From Methylocystis sp. H62 (GTDB lineage: Bacteria; Pseudomonadota; Alphaproteobacteria; Rhizobiales; Beijerinckiaceae), in contig NZ_JADNQZ010000058.1 in the NCBI RefSeq assembly GCF_015709515.1, positions 248,001 through 312,000 on the forward strand: a DNA stretch of 64,000 nucleotides, in the 5' to 3' direction. Position numbers and translations under genes: made by a program. Below, one piece after another: positions 49,288 to 58,720 of the stretch; position 1 is the first letter of the stretch; the number at the start of each line of letters is the position of its first letter. The notes beneath the pieces are model-generated. The model searched no databases. It was given only the letters and a program-made list of their open reading frames with translations, and had not been told where the DNA came from.

Positions 49288-51693
49288 TTAGTAGAGGCCG
49301 CCGGTGCCGCTGCCGACCTGCTGATCCACGTCATGCGGCGTATCGAGCTGACGCGGGCCGCCGCCGCCGGAGTAGGAGTCGGGCGGCGCGGTTCCCGGCT
49401 TGAAGGCTTCGAGAATCGTGCCGGCTCCCGACGAACGCAGGCCGGAATGCACGTCGATGGAAATAAGCTTGATCCCCGGCGGCACACGGAACGGCGTATC
49501 CGGCTTGTCTTTGAGAGCCACCGTCATGAAGTCGCGGAAGATCGGCGCGGCGAACTGCGCGGCCTGGGCGTGGCTGCCGAGCGAGCGCGGCCGATCGTAG
49601 CCGATGAAGACGCCGACCGCGAGATCGGGCGAAAAGCCGATGAACCAGAGATCTTTGGCGTCATTCGTCGTGCCGGTCTTGCCGGCAAGGTGCTTGCCCA
49701 CCGCCCGGATCGAGACGCCGGTGCCGCGCTGGATCACGCCTTCCATGATCGAGGTGATCTGATAGGCGGTGAGCGGATCGAGCACCTGTTCGCGCTTGTC
49801 GATGAGCTTCGGTTCGAGCTGATTTTCCCATTTGGCGGAGTCGCAGCCGATGCATTGCCGCTCATCGTGGCGGTAGAGCGTCTTGCCCCAACGATCCTGA
49901 ATGCGGTCAATCAGCGTGGGCTTGATGCGCTTGCCGCCATTCGCCAGCATTGAATAGCCGGTGACCATGCGCAAAAGCGTCGTTTCGCCGGCGCCGAGCG
50001 CCATGGAGAGATAGGGCGTCATCTCGTCGTAGACGCCGAAGCGTTTGGCGTATTCGGCGATGAGCGGCATGCCGACGTCTTTCGCCAGACGCACCGTCAT
50101 CATGTTCTTGGAATGCTCGATTCCGTAGCGCAGCGGATGCGCGCCGGTGCCGTGGCCGCCTTCGAAATTCTCGGGCGTCCAATAGGTGCCGTCCGCCTGC
50201 TGGATGGAAATCGGCTCGTCGAGGATTGACGACGACGGCGTATAGCCATTGTCGAGCGCCGTCGCATAGACGAAGGGCTTGAACGAGGAGCCGGGCTGGC
50301 GCAACGCCTGAGTCGCGCGATTGAACGACGATTGGTCGAAGGAAAAGCCGCCGACCATGGAGAAGACGCGGCCCGTATGCGGGTCCATGGCCACCATCGC
50401 GCCGGAGATGTCAGGGATCTGGCGCAGACGATATTGGCCGGCGCGTCCCGCGAGCGGCTCGACGTAGATCACGTCGCCCGTCGTCAAGGCCGTTCGCGGC
50501 GTGCGGCCGCTCCAGCGCATGCCTTCGGCCGTGAGAAGGCCGGTCTCGCGTTCGCGCGCCACTTCGCCGAATTTCTCGCGTCCCGGCTGAAGGCCGATGC
50601 GCGCGGCGTCGCCGGTCACATCGAGCACGACGGCGAGGCGCCATGGCTTGACGTCGCCAAGCGCGGGGATAGCGGCGAGCGTCACGCCCCAGTCGGAGGA
50701 GATGTCGATGTGGTTCATCGCGCCGCGGAAGCCATGCGCCTCGTCGTAGCGAACGAGACCGTCGGCCAGGGCCTTTCGCGTGAGGGCCTGCATCTTGGGG
50801 TCGAGCGTCGTGCGAACCGACAGCCCGCCCTCGTAGAGCTTCTTCTCGCTTTGTTGCTCCAGCAATTGACGGCGTACTTCCTCGGCGAAATAGCCCGCGA
50901 CATAAGTGTTGGGCGAGAGAACGCGCGGATTGACGCCAAGCGGTTCCACCTTCGCCTTCGCGCCTTCGTCGGCGGTCACATAGCCGTCGGCGATCAGTCG
51001 ATCGATGACGTAGTTGCGACGCTCGAGGGCGCGCTCGCGATTCTGAAACGGATGATAATTGCTCGGCGCCTTGGGAAGCGCGGCGAGATAGGCCGCCTCG
51101 GCGAGCGTGAGCTCATTGACCGATTTGTTGAAATAATTGAGCGCCGCGGCGGCGACGCCGTAGTTTCCAAGGCCGAGATAGATCTCGTTGAGATAAAGCT
51201 CGAGAATCTTGTCCTTGGGATAGGCCGCTTCGATGCGGAAGGCGACGAGCGCTTCGCGAATCTTGCGTTCGATCGAACGCTCGTTGCCGACGAGGAAGTT
51301 CTTGGCGACCTGCTGAGTGATGGTCGAGGCGCCTTGCACATGGCGGCCGCCCTGGGCGAGCACCGTCACGGCGCGCATCACGCCTTCCGGATCGATGCCG
51401 ACGTGGTTGTAGAAATTCTTGTCTTCGGCGGAGATGAACGCCTGTTTCACCAGCTGCGGAATGGCGGAGCTCGGCAGGAACAGGCGGCGTTCATGCGAAT
51501 ATTCGGCGAGGATCGAGCCGTCGCCGGCGTGCAACCGCGTCGTCACTGGCGGCTCGTAGTCGCGCAGCTGGGCTGTGTCGGGCAGATCCTTGGAAAAATA
51601 ATAGATCAGCCCGGACCCGGCGATCGCTCCGATGAGGAAAACGATCGTCGCGGTCGCGAAGACGAAGCCCAAAAACCTTGCGAGCATTCGCAT
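49288..51693 (-). CDS. mrcA: Bifunctional penicillin-binding protein 1A
   Basis: Inner-membrane peptidoglycan synthase with glycosyltransferase and transpeptidase domains, 801 residues. N-terminal anchor (residues 8-32). GT51: SAEDKNFYNHVGIDPEGVMRA, with the catalytic Glu, and GASTITQQVAKN. Transpeptidase: PGSSFKPFVYATALDN (SxxK nucleophile), HSKNMMTVRLA (SxN) and LAGKTGTTNDAKD (KTG). It follows amiC, the order typical of alphaproteobacteria. prfB, often next in that order, is not found here. Confidence 0.97.
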   Translation of the reverse strand: MRMLARFLGFVFATATIVFLIGAIAGSGLIYYFSKDLPDTAQLRDYEPPVTTRLHAGDGSILAEYSHERRLFLPSSAIPQLVKQAFISAEDKNFYNHVGIDPEGVMRAVTVLAQGGRHVQGASTITQQVAKNFLVGNERSIERKIREALVAFRIEAAYPKDKILELYLNEIYLGLGNYGVAAAALNYFNKSVNELTLAEAAYLAALPKAPSNYHPFQNRERALERRNYVIDRLIADGYVTADEGAKAKVEPLGVNPRVLSPNTYVAGYFAEEVRRQLLEQQSEKKLYEGGLSVRTTLDPKMQALTRKALADGLVRYDEAHGFRGAMNHIDISSDWGVTLAAIPALGDVKPWRLAVVLDVTGDAARIGLQPGREKFGEVARERETGLLTAEGMRWSGRTPRTALTTGDVIYVEPLAGRAGQYRLRQIPDISGAMVAMDPHTGRVFSMVGGFSFDQSSFNRATQALRQPGSSFKPFVYATALDNGYTPSSSILDEPISIQQADGTYWTPENFEGGHGTGAHPLRYGIEHSKNMMTVRLAKDVGMPLIAEYAKRFGVYDEMTPYLSMALGAGETTLLRMVTGYSMLANGGKRIKPTLIDRIQDRWGKTLYRHDERQCIGCDSAKWENQLEPKLIDKREQVLDPLTAYQITSIMEGVIQRGTGVSIRAVGKHLAGKTGTTNDAKDLWFIGFSPDLAVGVFIGYDRPRSLGSHAQAAQFAAPIFRDFMTVALKDKPDTPFRVPPGIKLISIDVHSGLRSSGAGTILEAFKPGTAPPDSYSGGGGPRQLDTPHDVDQQVGSGTGGLY

Positions 51694-52070
51694 GAAATAT
51701 CACCCTTAGAGCGGCCGGCGGCTGGCGTCGGCTATTGTTTCAATGCCAAAGTCCGTGTCGCAACCGCGGGCGCCTGAGCCTGGCCGGCGCGCGAGAGCGA
51801 CTCGTTCAGCTCAGATATAGTGAGCGATCGCACTTTTTGGGTCGCTTTCTTTCACAACGCCCGTTTGGATCATTCCACCGTTCGGCGAATTCCCGGCGCC
51901 GGCTCGCGGCGCCTTTGACTGCGAACGCCGCCGGTCACGAAATTGCCGCGACGCGAGAAGCGTTTATCCGCAAGTGTGTGACGCCGAGTCTGCGTTTCTC
52001 GTTCTTCGGCGGCTGCGACGCGCGGGCGATCGTGCGTCGCGACTGTCTCCATGTGCCGTGATTTTGTGTT
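51694..52070. other. Intergenic region amiC / PBP1A
   Basis: 377 bases between co-oriented genes, presumably holding a separate PBP1A promoter. Frames here give low-complexity arginine-rich products with no ribosome binding site; none is called. Confidence 0.5.
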
Positions 52071-53330
52071 TTATTGTGGGCGCGCCGCGCCCGAGGGCGC
52101 TTCAGCGGGGGCCCGCGCTTCACGGCTACGCGCGCTGATAAAGGCGTCAACAGCTTCGGCGGTTTTCTGCGCCGCGCGCTCGCGCCAGTCCTGGGACGTC
52201 AGCCGGGAAAGATCCTTTTCGCTCGAAAGATATCCAAGTTCGAGCAGCACCGAGGGGACGTCAAAGGCTTTGAGCACAACGAAGCCCGCCGAACGGCTTG
52301 GATTTTTGTTGAGCGCCCCGACTTCCTTCCAGAATGAGATCAGCGAATGCGAAAACTGGCGACTGTAGCCGCGGGTCTCGCGCCGCGTGAGTTCGAACAA
52401 TATGTCGCCCACCTCTTCGGCGTCCGCCTTGCTTTCAAGTCCGGCGGCCTGATCCGCGAGATTCTCCTTCTCGGCCATCCGCGCCGCTTCGGCGTCCGAG
52501 GCGCGCTCGGAGACCGTGTACACGGTCGCGCCCTCGACGCGGGACGCGGACAGCGTGTCCGCATGAACCGAGATAAACAGCGACGCATTGTTTTCGCGAC
52601 CGATTCGCACCCGCTCGCCGAGCGGGAGAAACATGTCGTGGTCGCGGGTTAAAAGCACGCGCGCGCGCCCGGTTTCCTGGATTTTGTCCCGCAGCGCACG
52701 CGCGAACTCGAGCACGACGTCCTTTTCCATTTCGCCGTGCTTGGAGGTTGCGCCCATATCGACCCCGCCATGGCCCGGATCGATGACCACCATGGGCTTG
52801 TCCGTTGGCGCTTTGGCGGCCGTCGCTGGCAGTTTGGGCGGTTCTGCGGGCTGCAGGCGCGCCTGTTCGGCGACGGTCGAAGCGAAATGCCCGGCGCTGG
52901 TCGGGGCGAGTTCGATGACGAGCCGCGGTCCGCCGACGGCGACCTCGCTGTCCGCCTTGAGAATCTTGGCGGGCCCCACGAGATCGATCACGACGCGCGA
53001 GCGTCCCGGCGCGAAGGTGCCATAACGATAGGATTTTATGAGCTTGTCGCCGGGCGACAGGCCGGCGTTCGCCTCCATGCGGAAGAGCACTTCCGGCAAA
53101 TCGACGATGATGCGCGGCGGGTTCGCCACGGGATGGGCGGTCACCGGCGGCAAGCCGGTGAGATCGAAGAGGAGGCGGGAACGATCGGGGAGCGCCTCGA
53201 TTCGCGCGGTCAGCGCAGAGACCTCCTTCTGCTGCTCGTCGGCGGCGGCGGGCCGCGCGCCCAGAGCCATGAGGAGCGCGGCCGCCATGACGATCAAGAC
53301 GATCAACGGTCGTGGCGCTCCTGCACGCAA
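52071..53330 (-). CDS. amiC: N-acetylmuramoyl-L-alanine amidase (AmiC-type)
   Basis: Periplasmic amidase that splits septal peptidoglycan. About 419 residues: signal peptide (hydrophobic run LIVLIVMAAALLMALGA), AMIN domain (about 45-150), then the Amidase_3 zinc domain with VVIDPGHGGVDMGA (His), Glu in KHGEMEKDVVLEFA and SLFISVHADTL (His). TTG start at 53330 is chosen because GAGGAGG lies six bases upstream; a TTG at 53357 has none. It faces rne across a long divergent region, as in related genomes. Confidence 0.93.
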   Translation of the reverse strand: MRAGAPRPLIVLIVMAAALLMALGARPAAADEQQKEVSALTARIEALPDRSRLLFDLTGLPPVTAHPVANPPRIIVDLPEVLFRMEANAGLSPGDKLIKSYRYGTFAPGRSRVVIDLVGPAKILKADSEVAVGGPRLVIELAPTSAGHFASTVAEQARLQPAEPPKLPATAAKAPTDKPMVVIDPGHGGVDMGATSKHGEMEKDVVLEFARALRDKIQETGRARVLLTRDHDMFLPLGERVRIGRENNASLFISVHADTLSASRVEGATVYTVSERASDAEAARMAEKENLADQAAGLESKADAEEVGDILFELTRRETRGYSRQFSHSLISFWKEVGALNKNPSRSAGFVVLKAFDVPSVLLELGYLSSEKDLSRLTSQDWRERAAQKTAEAVDAFISARSREARAPAEAPSGAARPQ

Positions 53331-53993
53331 AGCTGTCCTCCTCACCCGTGTCCCCAAATTTCGCGCGGCGTTTCGATCCGGCGATTGGCATTTTGGAAGA
53401 GCGCCGTTAACGCATCGTTAGCTTATCTGAAAGCCGTCGATTCCGGGACATTTCTCCACGAATTTTTCGGTGAATAGCCGAGCCGGCGCTTGCACCGGCC
53501 GACTTCGACCGATATGTAAGGAGATAGCTGCGGAATTCTGCGGCGCGATATTTGCCGCAAATTGCGGCCGTCAAGTCGAGCCAACAGAATTTCGGACAGT
53601 TGCTTTCCGTTGCGCCGCCCCGTGCAGGTCGTGACGTTTGGTCGCCGCCACTTGGCGGTGCGAAAGGTTTTTTGACGATCTCATGGCCAGGACCGTGATA
53701 GGCGCGAGAGCAGTCGTTTCCTCCGTGTGGCTTGTCCGCGCGGAAGGGCGCAGCCTAGCAAAAAACATGTCCTCTTGGCTCGTTCGTCATTTCACGGGGA
53801 CGAGGCGCGATGCGCTTTGTCCCGCCGGCTCCCAAGCCGGCAAGCGTATCGCAGGTCTCAGGCCTGTCTCCCTTATCCTCACAAGAAGCGTTCGCGCCGT
53901 CAGGATGCGCCAAAGAGCGGTCGCCGAGTCCCCTCGAGGACTCAGGCTTGCCCCGTCGGCGTTATTGCGCGCGACGCCGCAGAAGAGTTCCCC
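53331..53993. promoter_or_regulatory. amiC / rne divergent region and long rne leader
   Basis: 663 bases without a recognisable gene. On the rne side are a hairpin followed by a T-run (CCGCC-actt-GGCGG at 53645-53658, T-run at 53668-53673) and a stem-loop GCCGGCT-ccca-AGCCGGC (53824-53841). RNase E mRNA leaders in other bacteria mediate autoregulation; that role here is inference. Confidence 0.4.
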
Positions 53994-56900
53994 ATGGCTA
54001 ACAAGATGCTCATCGACGCCTCCCATCCGGAGGAGACCCGCGTAGTCGTTCTACGTGGAAGCCGCGTTCAGGAATTCGATTTCGAGGCTGCTGACAAAAA
54101 ACCCCTGCGCGGCAACATTTATCTCGCGAAGGTCACGCGGGTTGAGCCGTCACTTCAGGCCGCTTTCGTCGACTATGGCGGAAATCGCCACGGCTTTCTG
54201 GCCTTCGCCGAAATTCACCCTGATTACTATCAAATCCCCGTCGCCGACCGTCAGGCGCTGCTCGAGGAAGAGAGCCGCGCCCATCAGCAGGCCGACGAGG
54301 AAGAGCGGGTTCCGCATGGTCGCGGGCGCCGTTCGCGCCGCCGCCAACACGAGGGCGCCGAGAAGCGTGCGAGCGCCGATGAGGCTGTGACGAGCGAGCC
54401 CCTCGACGACGCGGGCGCTTCGCCGATCGTCATTGAGGATCAGGCCGAAACTGGCTTCGCCGAATCGGCTGAGGAACGGTCCGAAGCCGCGCCGGAGTTC
54501 GCGCTCCAAGCTGAGTCGCAAGAATATCTGGAAGCCCGGCCAGTGCCCGCGGAGACCGAATCGAGGGGTCAAGACGTCGAGGCGGAGGAGCCCGAGGCCG
54601 GGAACGCCGAAGCCGCCGAGTTTCGGGCGGAGAGCACGGACGTTGAGGCCGAGGCGGGCGATCAACCGAGCGCTACGGCGCAGCATGAGCGGATTTCCAT
54701 CGACCCGGCCGGTTTCGGTTCGGTCGAGACCGGCGAAGCCGAGGAGTTTGTCCTCGAGGCGCCGGAGCCTGACCACGAACTGAAAGCGCGCCGCCAGGAC
54801 GAGCGCGACGAGGCGCGGGAACGCGCCCGCGAAGATTCGGAAGGCGAAACGGCTGAGGTCAACGCCCGCGTCAACGCCCCGGCTGAGGAGCATGACGAGG
54901 AAGAGCACGACGACGAGGACGATCACGTCGAGCACATCGGCGGGGACGCGATGGACGAGGCGCCCTATCGCGCGCCGCGCGCCCGTCGCCAGTACAAGAT
55001 TCAAGAGGTCATCAAGCGCCGCCAGGTGCTGCTCGTTCAGGTCGTCAAGGAAGAACGCGGCAACAAGGGCGCCGCCCTCACCACCTATCTTTCGCTCGCC
55101 GGCCGTTATTCCGTGCTCATGCCCAACACCGCCCGTGGCGGGGGCATTTCGCGCAAGATCACCGACGGCGCGGACCGCAAGCGGTTGAAGGAGATCGTGC
55201 ATGATCTCGAAGTGCCGGAGGGGATGGGCGTCATCCTGCGAACGGCCGGCGCGACGCGGACCAAGCAGGAGGTCAAGCGCGATTTCGAATATTTGCTGCG
55301 GCTGTGGGAGAGCGTGCGCGAATTGACCCTGCGCTCCGCGGCGCCGACCCTCGTCTATGAGGAAGGCTCGCTCATCAAGCGGGCGATTCGCGATCTTTAT
55401 GGGCGCGACGTCGAGGAAGTCGTCGTTTCCGGCGAAGACGCCTATCGCGAGGCCAAAGACTTCATGCGGATGCTGATGCCGAGCCACGCCAAGAACGTGC
55501 GCCTGCATCGCGAGCCCTTTCCGATCTTCGCCGAAAGCGGCGTCGAGGCCCAGCTCGATGCGATGTTCTCCAACCATGTCACGCTGAAATCGGGCGGCTA
55601 TCTGGTCATCAACCAGACCGAGGCCTTGGTCGCCATCGACGTGAACTCGGGACGTTCGACGCGAGAGCACAATATCGAGGACACGGCGGTTCGCACCAAT
55701 CTCGAAGCCGCGGACGAAGTGGCGCGGCAGTTACGACTGCGGGATCTCGCGGGGCTGATCGTCGTCGACTTCATCGACATGGAGGAGAGTCGCAACAATC
55801 GCGCTGTTGAGCGACGCCTCAAGGACGCGCTGAAAAACGACCGCGCCCGCATTCAGGTCGGCCGCATCTCGCATTTCGGCTTGCTCGAAATGTCGCGCCA
55901 GCGCATCCGCGCGGGCGTCGTTGAAGGCTCGACAGTGCCATGTCCGCACTGTCTCGGCGCCGGTCACGTGCGCTCCACCGCTTCCGTCGCGCTGCACGTG
56001 CTGCGCGTGCTCGAAGAGGCGCTGGTCAAGAGCGCCGCGCATGACGTGACGCTGCGCACCCGCGCAGTGGTGGCGCTCTATATCCTCAACCAGAAGCGCG
56101 CCCATTTGCAGGAGCTGGAGCGCCGCTTCGGCGTCCACATCACGGTGGCCGCCGACGATACGCTGACGGGCGCGACCTATCATGCGCTCGAGCGCGGAGA
56201 ACTCGCGACCGGTCCGCGCGTTTCGCAGCGCGACGCGCCTCTGCGGGTCGATTCGCTGCGCGCCGAACCTCTTGAGGAAGAGGCGCCGGAAGATGTGATC
56301 GGCGGCGAAATCGTCGAGGTGGAAGAGGAAACCGTCGAGTCGAACGGCGACCAGCGTGACGAGAACGGCGAACGATCGCGCTTGGGCGCGGAAGAAGACG
56401 CATCGCGCGGCCGTCGCCGTCGCCGTCGTCGAGGCCGTGGCGGCGGCGCACAGGGCGGCGAGCCCTTGCCGCCCGGCGCCGAGCAGCCGTCCGATGAAGG
56501 TCTTGCGATCATGGCGGCGATTGAGGGCGCGCCGGCGCCTGCCGAGGAGCGGTCTGACCGCCGCGGCGGCCGACGCGGCGGCGGCCGCAGTCCAGATCGC
56601 GGTTCAGATCGCGGTCCTGGCCGTTGGCGGCGATCCGCCCCCCTGGCCGAGGAATTCAAGGATCCTTCCGCAGTCTTCGCGTTCGACGAGGGTGGAGAGG
56701 ACGCTGAGGCGCTGATCTCTCCGCGTGGAGCGCAGATGCCGGACTATCCGGAGCCTTTGCCGGCGCCGCCGCCGGTAAACGGCGCCGAGATTGCGCGGCC
56801 CCCCCAGCCGCCCTCCCAAGTGCGCTCAAGCGAGCCGGTCGCCCAGATCGCTCCGCCTCAGGCGGCGGCGCCGACGCCCGAGCCCGCCCCGCAGCCGGTC

Positions 56901-57002
56901 GCCCCGCGCGAGCCCACGGAAGTGGTCATTACGCAAGCGGACCCCGACCGCCCGAAGAAGGGCGGCTGGTGGCAGCGCGTGCGCACGCCTTTCGGAAGTT
57001 AG
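53994..57002 (+). CDS. rne: Ribonuclease E
   Basis: Endoribonuclease central to mRNA decay and rRNA processing, 1002 residues. The S1 domain is split by an acidic, disordered insertion: PLRGNIYLAKVTRVEPSLQ... then, after about 235 residues, RRQVLLVQVVKEERGNKGAA. Catalytic region: TEALVAIDVNSGRSTREHN and LIVVDFIDMEESRNN hold the metal-binding aspartates. CPHCLGAGHVRS is the zinc link. The C-terminus (beyond about 750) is Arg/Pro-rich and disordered, with likely scaffold motifs such as GRRRRRRRGRGGG. ATG at 53994; an in-frame extension upstream to 53727 is unconserved. Confidence 0.96.
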   Translation: MANKMLIDASHPEETRVVVLRGSRVQEFDFEAADKKPLRGNIYLAKVTRVEPSLQAAFVDYGGNRHGFLAFAEIHPDYYQIPVADRQALLEEESRAHQQADEEERVPHGRGRRSRRRQHEGAEKRASADEAVTSEPLDDAGASPIVIEDQAETGFAESAEERSEAAPEFALQAESQEYLEARPVPAETESRGQDVEAEEPEAGNAEAAEFRAESTDVEAEAGDQPSATAQHERISIDPAGFGSVETGEAEEFVLEAPEPDHELKARRQDERDEARERAREDSEGETAEVNARVNAPAEEHDEEEHDDEDDHVEHIGGDAMDEAPYRAPRARRQYKIQEVIKRRQVLLVQVVKEERGNKGAALTTYLSLAGRYSVLMPNTARGGGISRKITDGADRKRLKEIVHDLEVPEGMGVILRTAGATRTKQEVKRDFEYLLRLWESVRELTLRSAAPTLVYEEGSLIKRAIRDLYGRDVEEVVVSGEDAYREAKDFMRMLMPSHAKNVRLHREPFPIFAESGVEAQLDAMFSNHVTLKSGGYLVINQTEALVAIDVNSGRSTREHNIEDTAVRTNLEAADEVARQLRLRDLAGLIVVDFIDMEESRNNRAVERRLKDALKNDRARIQVGRISHFGLLEMSRQRIRAGVVEGSTVPCPHCLGAGHVRSTASVALHVLRVLEEALVKSAAHDVTLRTRAVVALYILNQKRAHLQELERRFGVHITVAADDTLTGATYHALERGELATGPRVSQRDAPLRVDSLRAEPLEEEAPEDVIGGEIVEVEEETVESNGDQRDENGERSRLGAEEDASRGRRRRRRRGRGGGAQGGEPLPPGAEQPSDEGLAIMAAIEGAPAPAEERSDRRGGRRGGGRSPDRGSDRGPGRWRRSAPLAEEFKDPSAVFAFDEGGEDAEALISPRGAQMPDYPEPLPAPPPVNGAEIARPPQPPSQVRSSEPVAQIAPPQAAAPTPEPAPQPVAPREPTEVVITQADPDRPKKGGWWQRVRTPFGS

Positions 57003-57116
57003 AGCGCTTCCCGATCACACGGACTCGTGTGATCGAAAAGGAATCGCTCAAAGTCAAAACGCTGGAGCAGGTTCTCATCGAAAAAGTCCGTCGACTTTTT
57101 TGGAACCTGCTTCAGG
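57003..57116. repeat. Palindromic repeat family D
   Basis: Between the convergent rne and aminotransferase stops. It contains GATCACACG-gact-CGTGTGATC (57015-57036) and a larger stem GAGCAGGTTC/GAACCTGCTTC that encloses AAAAAGTC-cgtc-GACTTTTTT. It resembles the AGCGCTTCCCGATCAC...GGAATCGCT elements scattered in Rhizobiales genomes. The aminotransferase stop codon lies inside its last bases. Confidence 0.85.
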
Positions 57117-58275
57117 GCCGCAGCCAGGCTTCTAGGCGGGCGAGGCCCTCGCGCACGTCCGCCTCCGGCCCGGCGTAAGAAAGCCGCAGCGTTTTTGCGC
57201 CGCGGCGCGGATCAAAATCGAGGCCGGGCGTCGTCGCGACGCCGGCCTCGTGCAACATCCGCCGACAGAACCCGATCGAATCTTCGGTGAAACGCGAGAT
57301 GTCGGCGTAGATGTAAAAAGCGCCGTCGGGCGGGGCGAAATTGTCCAATCCCAGTTTGGGAAGCCGGTCGAGTAGAAGCGCCCGGTTCCGCGCATAGGCG
57401 GCGCGGTTCGCCTCCAATTCGTCGCCCGCGTCGAAAGCGGCGAGGGCCGCCCGCTGCGACAAGGTCGGGGCGCAGATCGCCAGCGACTGCTGCAAGCGCT
57501 CGAGCGGACGCATCAATTCGGCCGGCGCGACAAGCCACCCGAGCCGCCATCCGGTCATCGCGTAATATTTCGAGAAGGAATTGATGACGAGGGCGCGTTG
57601 CGAGAACCGCAGCGCGGTCTCCGCGCGCATCTCATATTCGAGTCCGTGATAGATCTCGTCGGAGACGAAAACTATTTCGGCTTCGTCGCAGAAGGCGCAG
57701 ATCCGCGCCAATTCATCGCCCGCGATCATCGCGCCGGTCGGATTGGCGGGACTCATGAAGAGCGCGCCGTGAAGCTTCCTGTCGCGATGGGTGGCTTCGA
57801 GCATGGCCGCGGTGGGCGCAAAGCGCGTCTCTTGGCCGACGTCGAGCAGGACCGGCTCCAAGCCGAGCGCCGAAAGGATGTTCGCATAGGCCGGATAGCC
57901 AGGCGCGGTGACGGCGATGCGCGCTCCCGGATCGAACGCGGCGAGGAAGGTGAGCAGAAAGCCGCCGGATGAGCCCGTCGTGGCGATGACGCGGTCGGGC
58001 GCGACCTCGACGCCATAGCGCTCGCGATAGTGGCGCGCGATGCGATCGCGCAGCGGCGCGTCGCCGAGAGCCTCGCCATAGCCGATCGAGCCGTGGGCAA
58101 GCGACTCGGCGGCGGCCTCGCGCACGCGGCGCGGCGCGGGGACCCCAGGTTCGCCAAGCTCCAAATGGATGATGCTGCGGCCGGCGCGCTCCAAGGCTTT
58201 CGCGTCGCGCAGCACGTCCATCGCCATGAAAGGCGCGATATGGGAGCGACGGGATGGGGGTAGGGGTACGTTCAT
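57112..58275 (-). CDS. Class I/II PLP-dependent aminotransferase
   Basis: A 387-residue fold-type I aminotransferase. The PLP lysine is in VINSFSKYYAMTGWRLGW; other segments are HLELGEPGVPAPRRVREAA, ATTGSSGGFLLTFLAAFDPG, FMSPANPTGAMI and FVSDEIYHGLEYE. It resembles aspartate or aromatic aminotransferases; the substrate is not clear from sequence. Its ATG at 58275 is divergent from the MmcQ-like gene. Confidence 0.88.
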   Translation of the reverse strand: MNVPLPPSRRSHIAPFMAMDVLRDAKALERAGRSIIHLELGEPGVPAPRRVREAAAESLAHGSIGYGEALGDAPLRDRIARHYRERYGVEVAPDRVIATTGSSGGFLLTFLAAFDPGARIAVTAPGYPAYANILSALGLEPVLLDVGQETRFAPTAAMLEATHRDRKLHGALFMSPANPTGAMIAGDELARICAFCDEAEIVFVSDEIYHGLEYEMRAETALRFSQRALVINSFSKYYAMTGWRLGWLVAPAELMRPLERLQQSLAICAPTLSQRAALAAFDAGDELEANRAAYARNRALLLDRLPKLGLDNFAPPDGAFYIYADISRFTEDSIGFCRRMLHEAGVATTPGLDFDPRRGAKTLRLSYAGPEADVREGLARLEAWLRP

Positions 58276-58377
58276 ACAAGCCTTCTATTGCTAATCTCAG
58301 TCAGGCGCACGCTCTGGCCGCCACGCGCCATATGATCTTGAGCGGCGCACGCCGCGTCAGGTCTTGATGGAGTAGTC

Positions 58378-58720
58378 GTGGCCACCAGCCGTGATTTCCG
58401 GCGCATCGCACTGTCGCTCGAGGGAACGCGCGAAGCGCCGCATTTCGACAGAACTGCTTTTAAGGTCGCGCGGATCTACGCAACTCTCGCCGCCGACGGG
58501 ACTGACGGCCAACGTGAAACTGGCGCCCGAAGAGCAGTCGTTCAAATCCATGATGGCGCCGCATGCCTTTGCGCCTGTTCCCAACGCCTGGGGGCGGCAG
58601 GGATGGACGACGATTCTGCTCGCAGCGATGGATGTCTCGGAGCTGCGCGACGCGCTTGAAACGGCTTGGCGCCACGCCACAAAGAAAACGACCAAAAAGA
58701 AAAACAAATGTACGAATTAA
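58378..58720 (+). pseudogene. MmcQ/YjbR family gene with a frameshift
   Basis: Two overlapping frames read as one 110-residue MmcQ/YjbR protein. The first gives GTG-started SRDFRRIALSLEGTREAPHF and FKVARIYATLAADG. From about 58501 the frame shifts to NVKLAPEEQSFKSMMAPHAF and NAWGRQGWTTILLAAMD, ending at 58720. Removing one base near 58501 restores a normal protein (ADGLTANVKLAPE). This is either a real frameshift or a base-calling error. GGAG lies six bases before the GTG. Small DNA-binding-like CyaY-fold proteins of this type have unknown targets. Confidence 0.75.

Noticed and set aside
50332-51777. Plus-strand frame opposite PBP1A
   Set aside because: Shadow of a gene with intact GT51 and transpeptidase motifs.
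53727-53993. N-terminal extension of RNase E
   Set aside because: Unconserved translation; MANKMLIDASHPEETRVVVL at 53994 is the family start.
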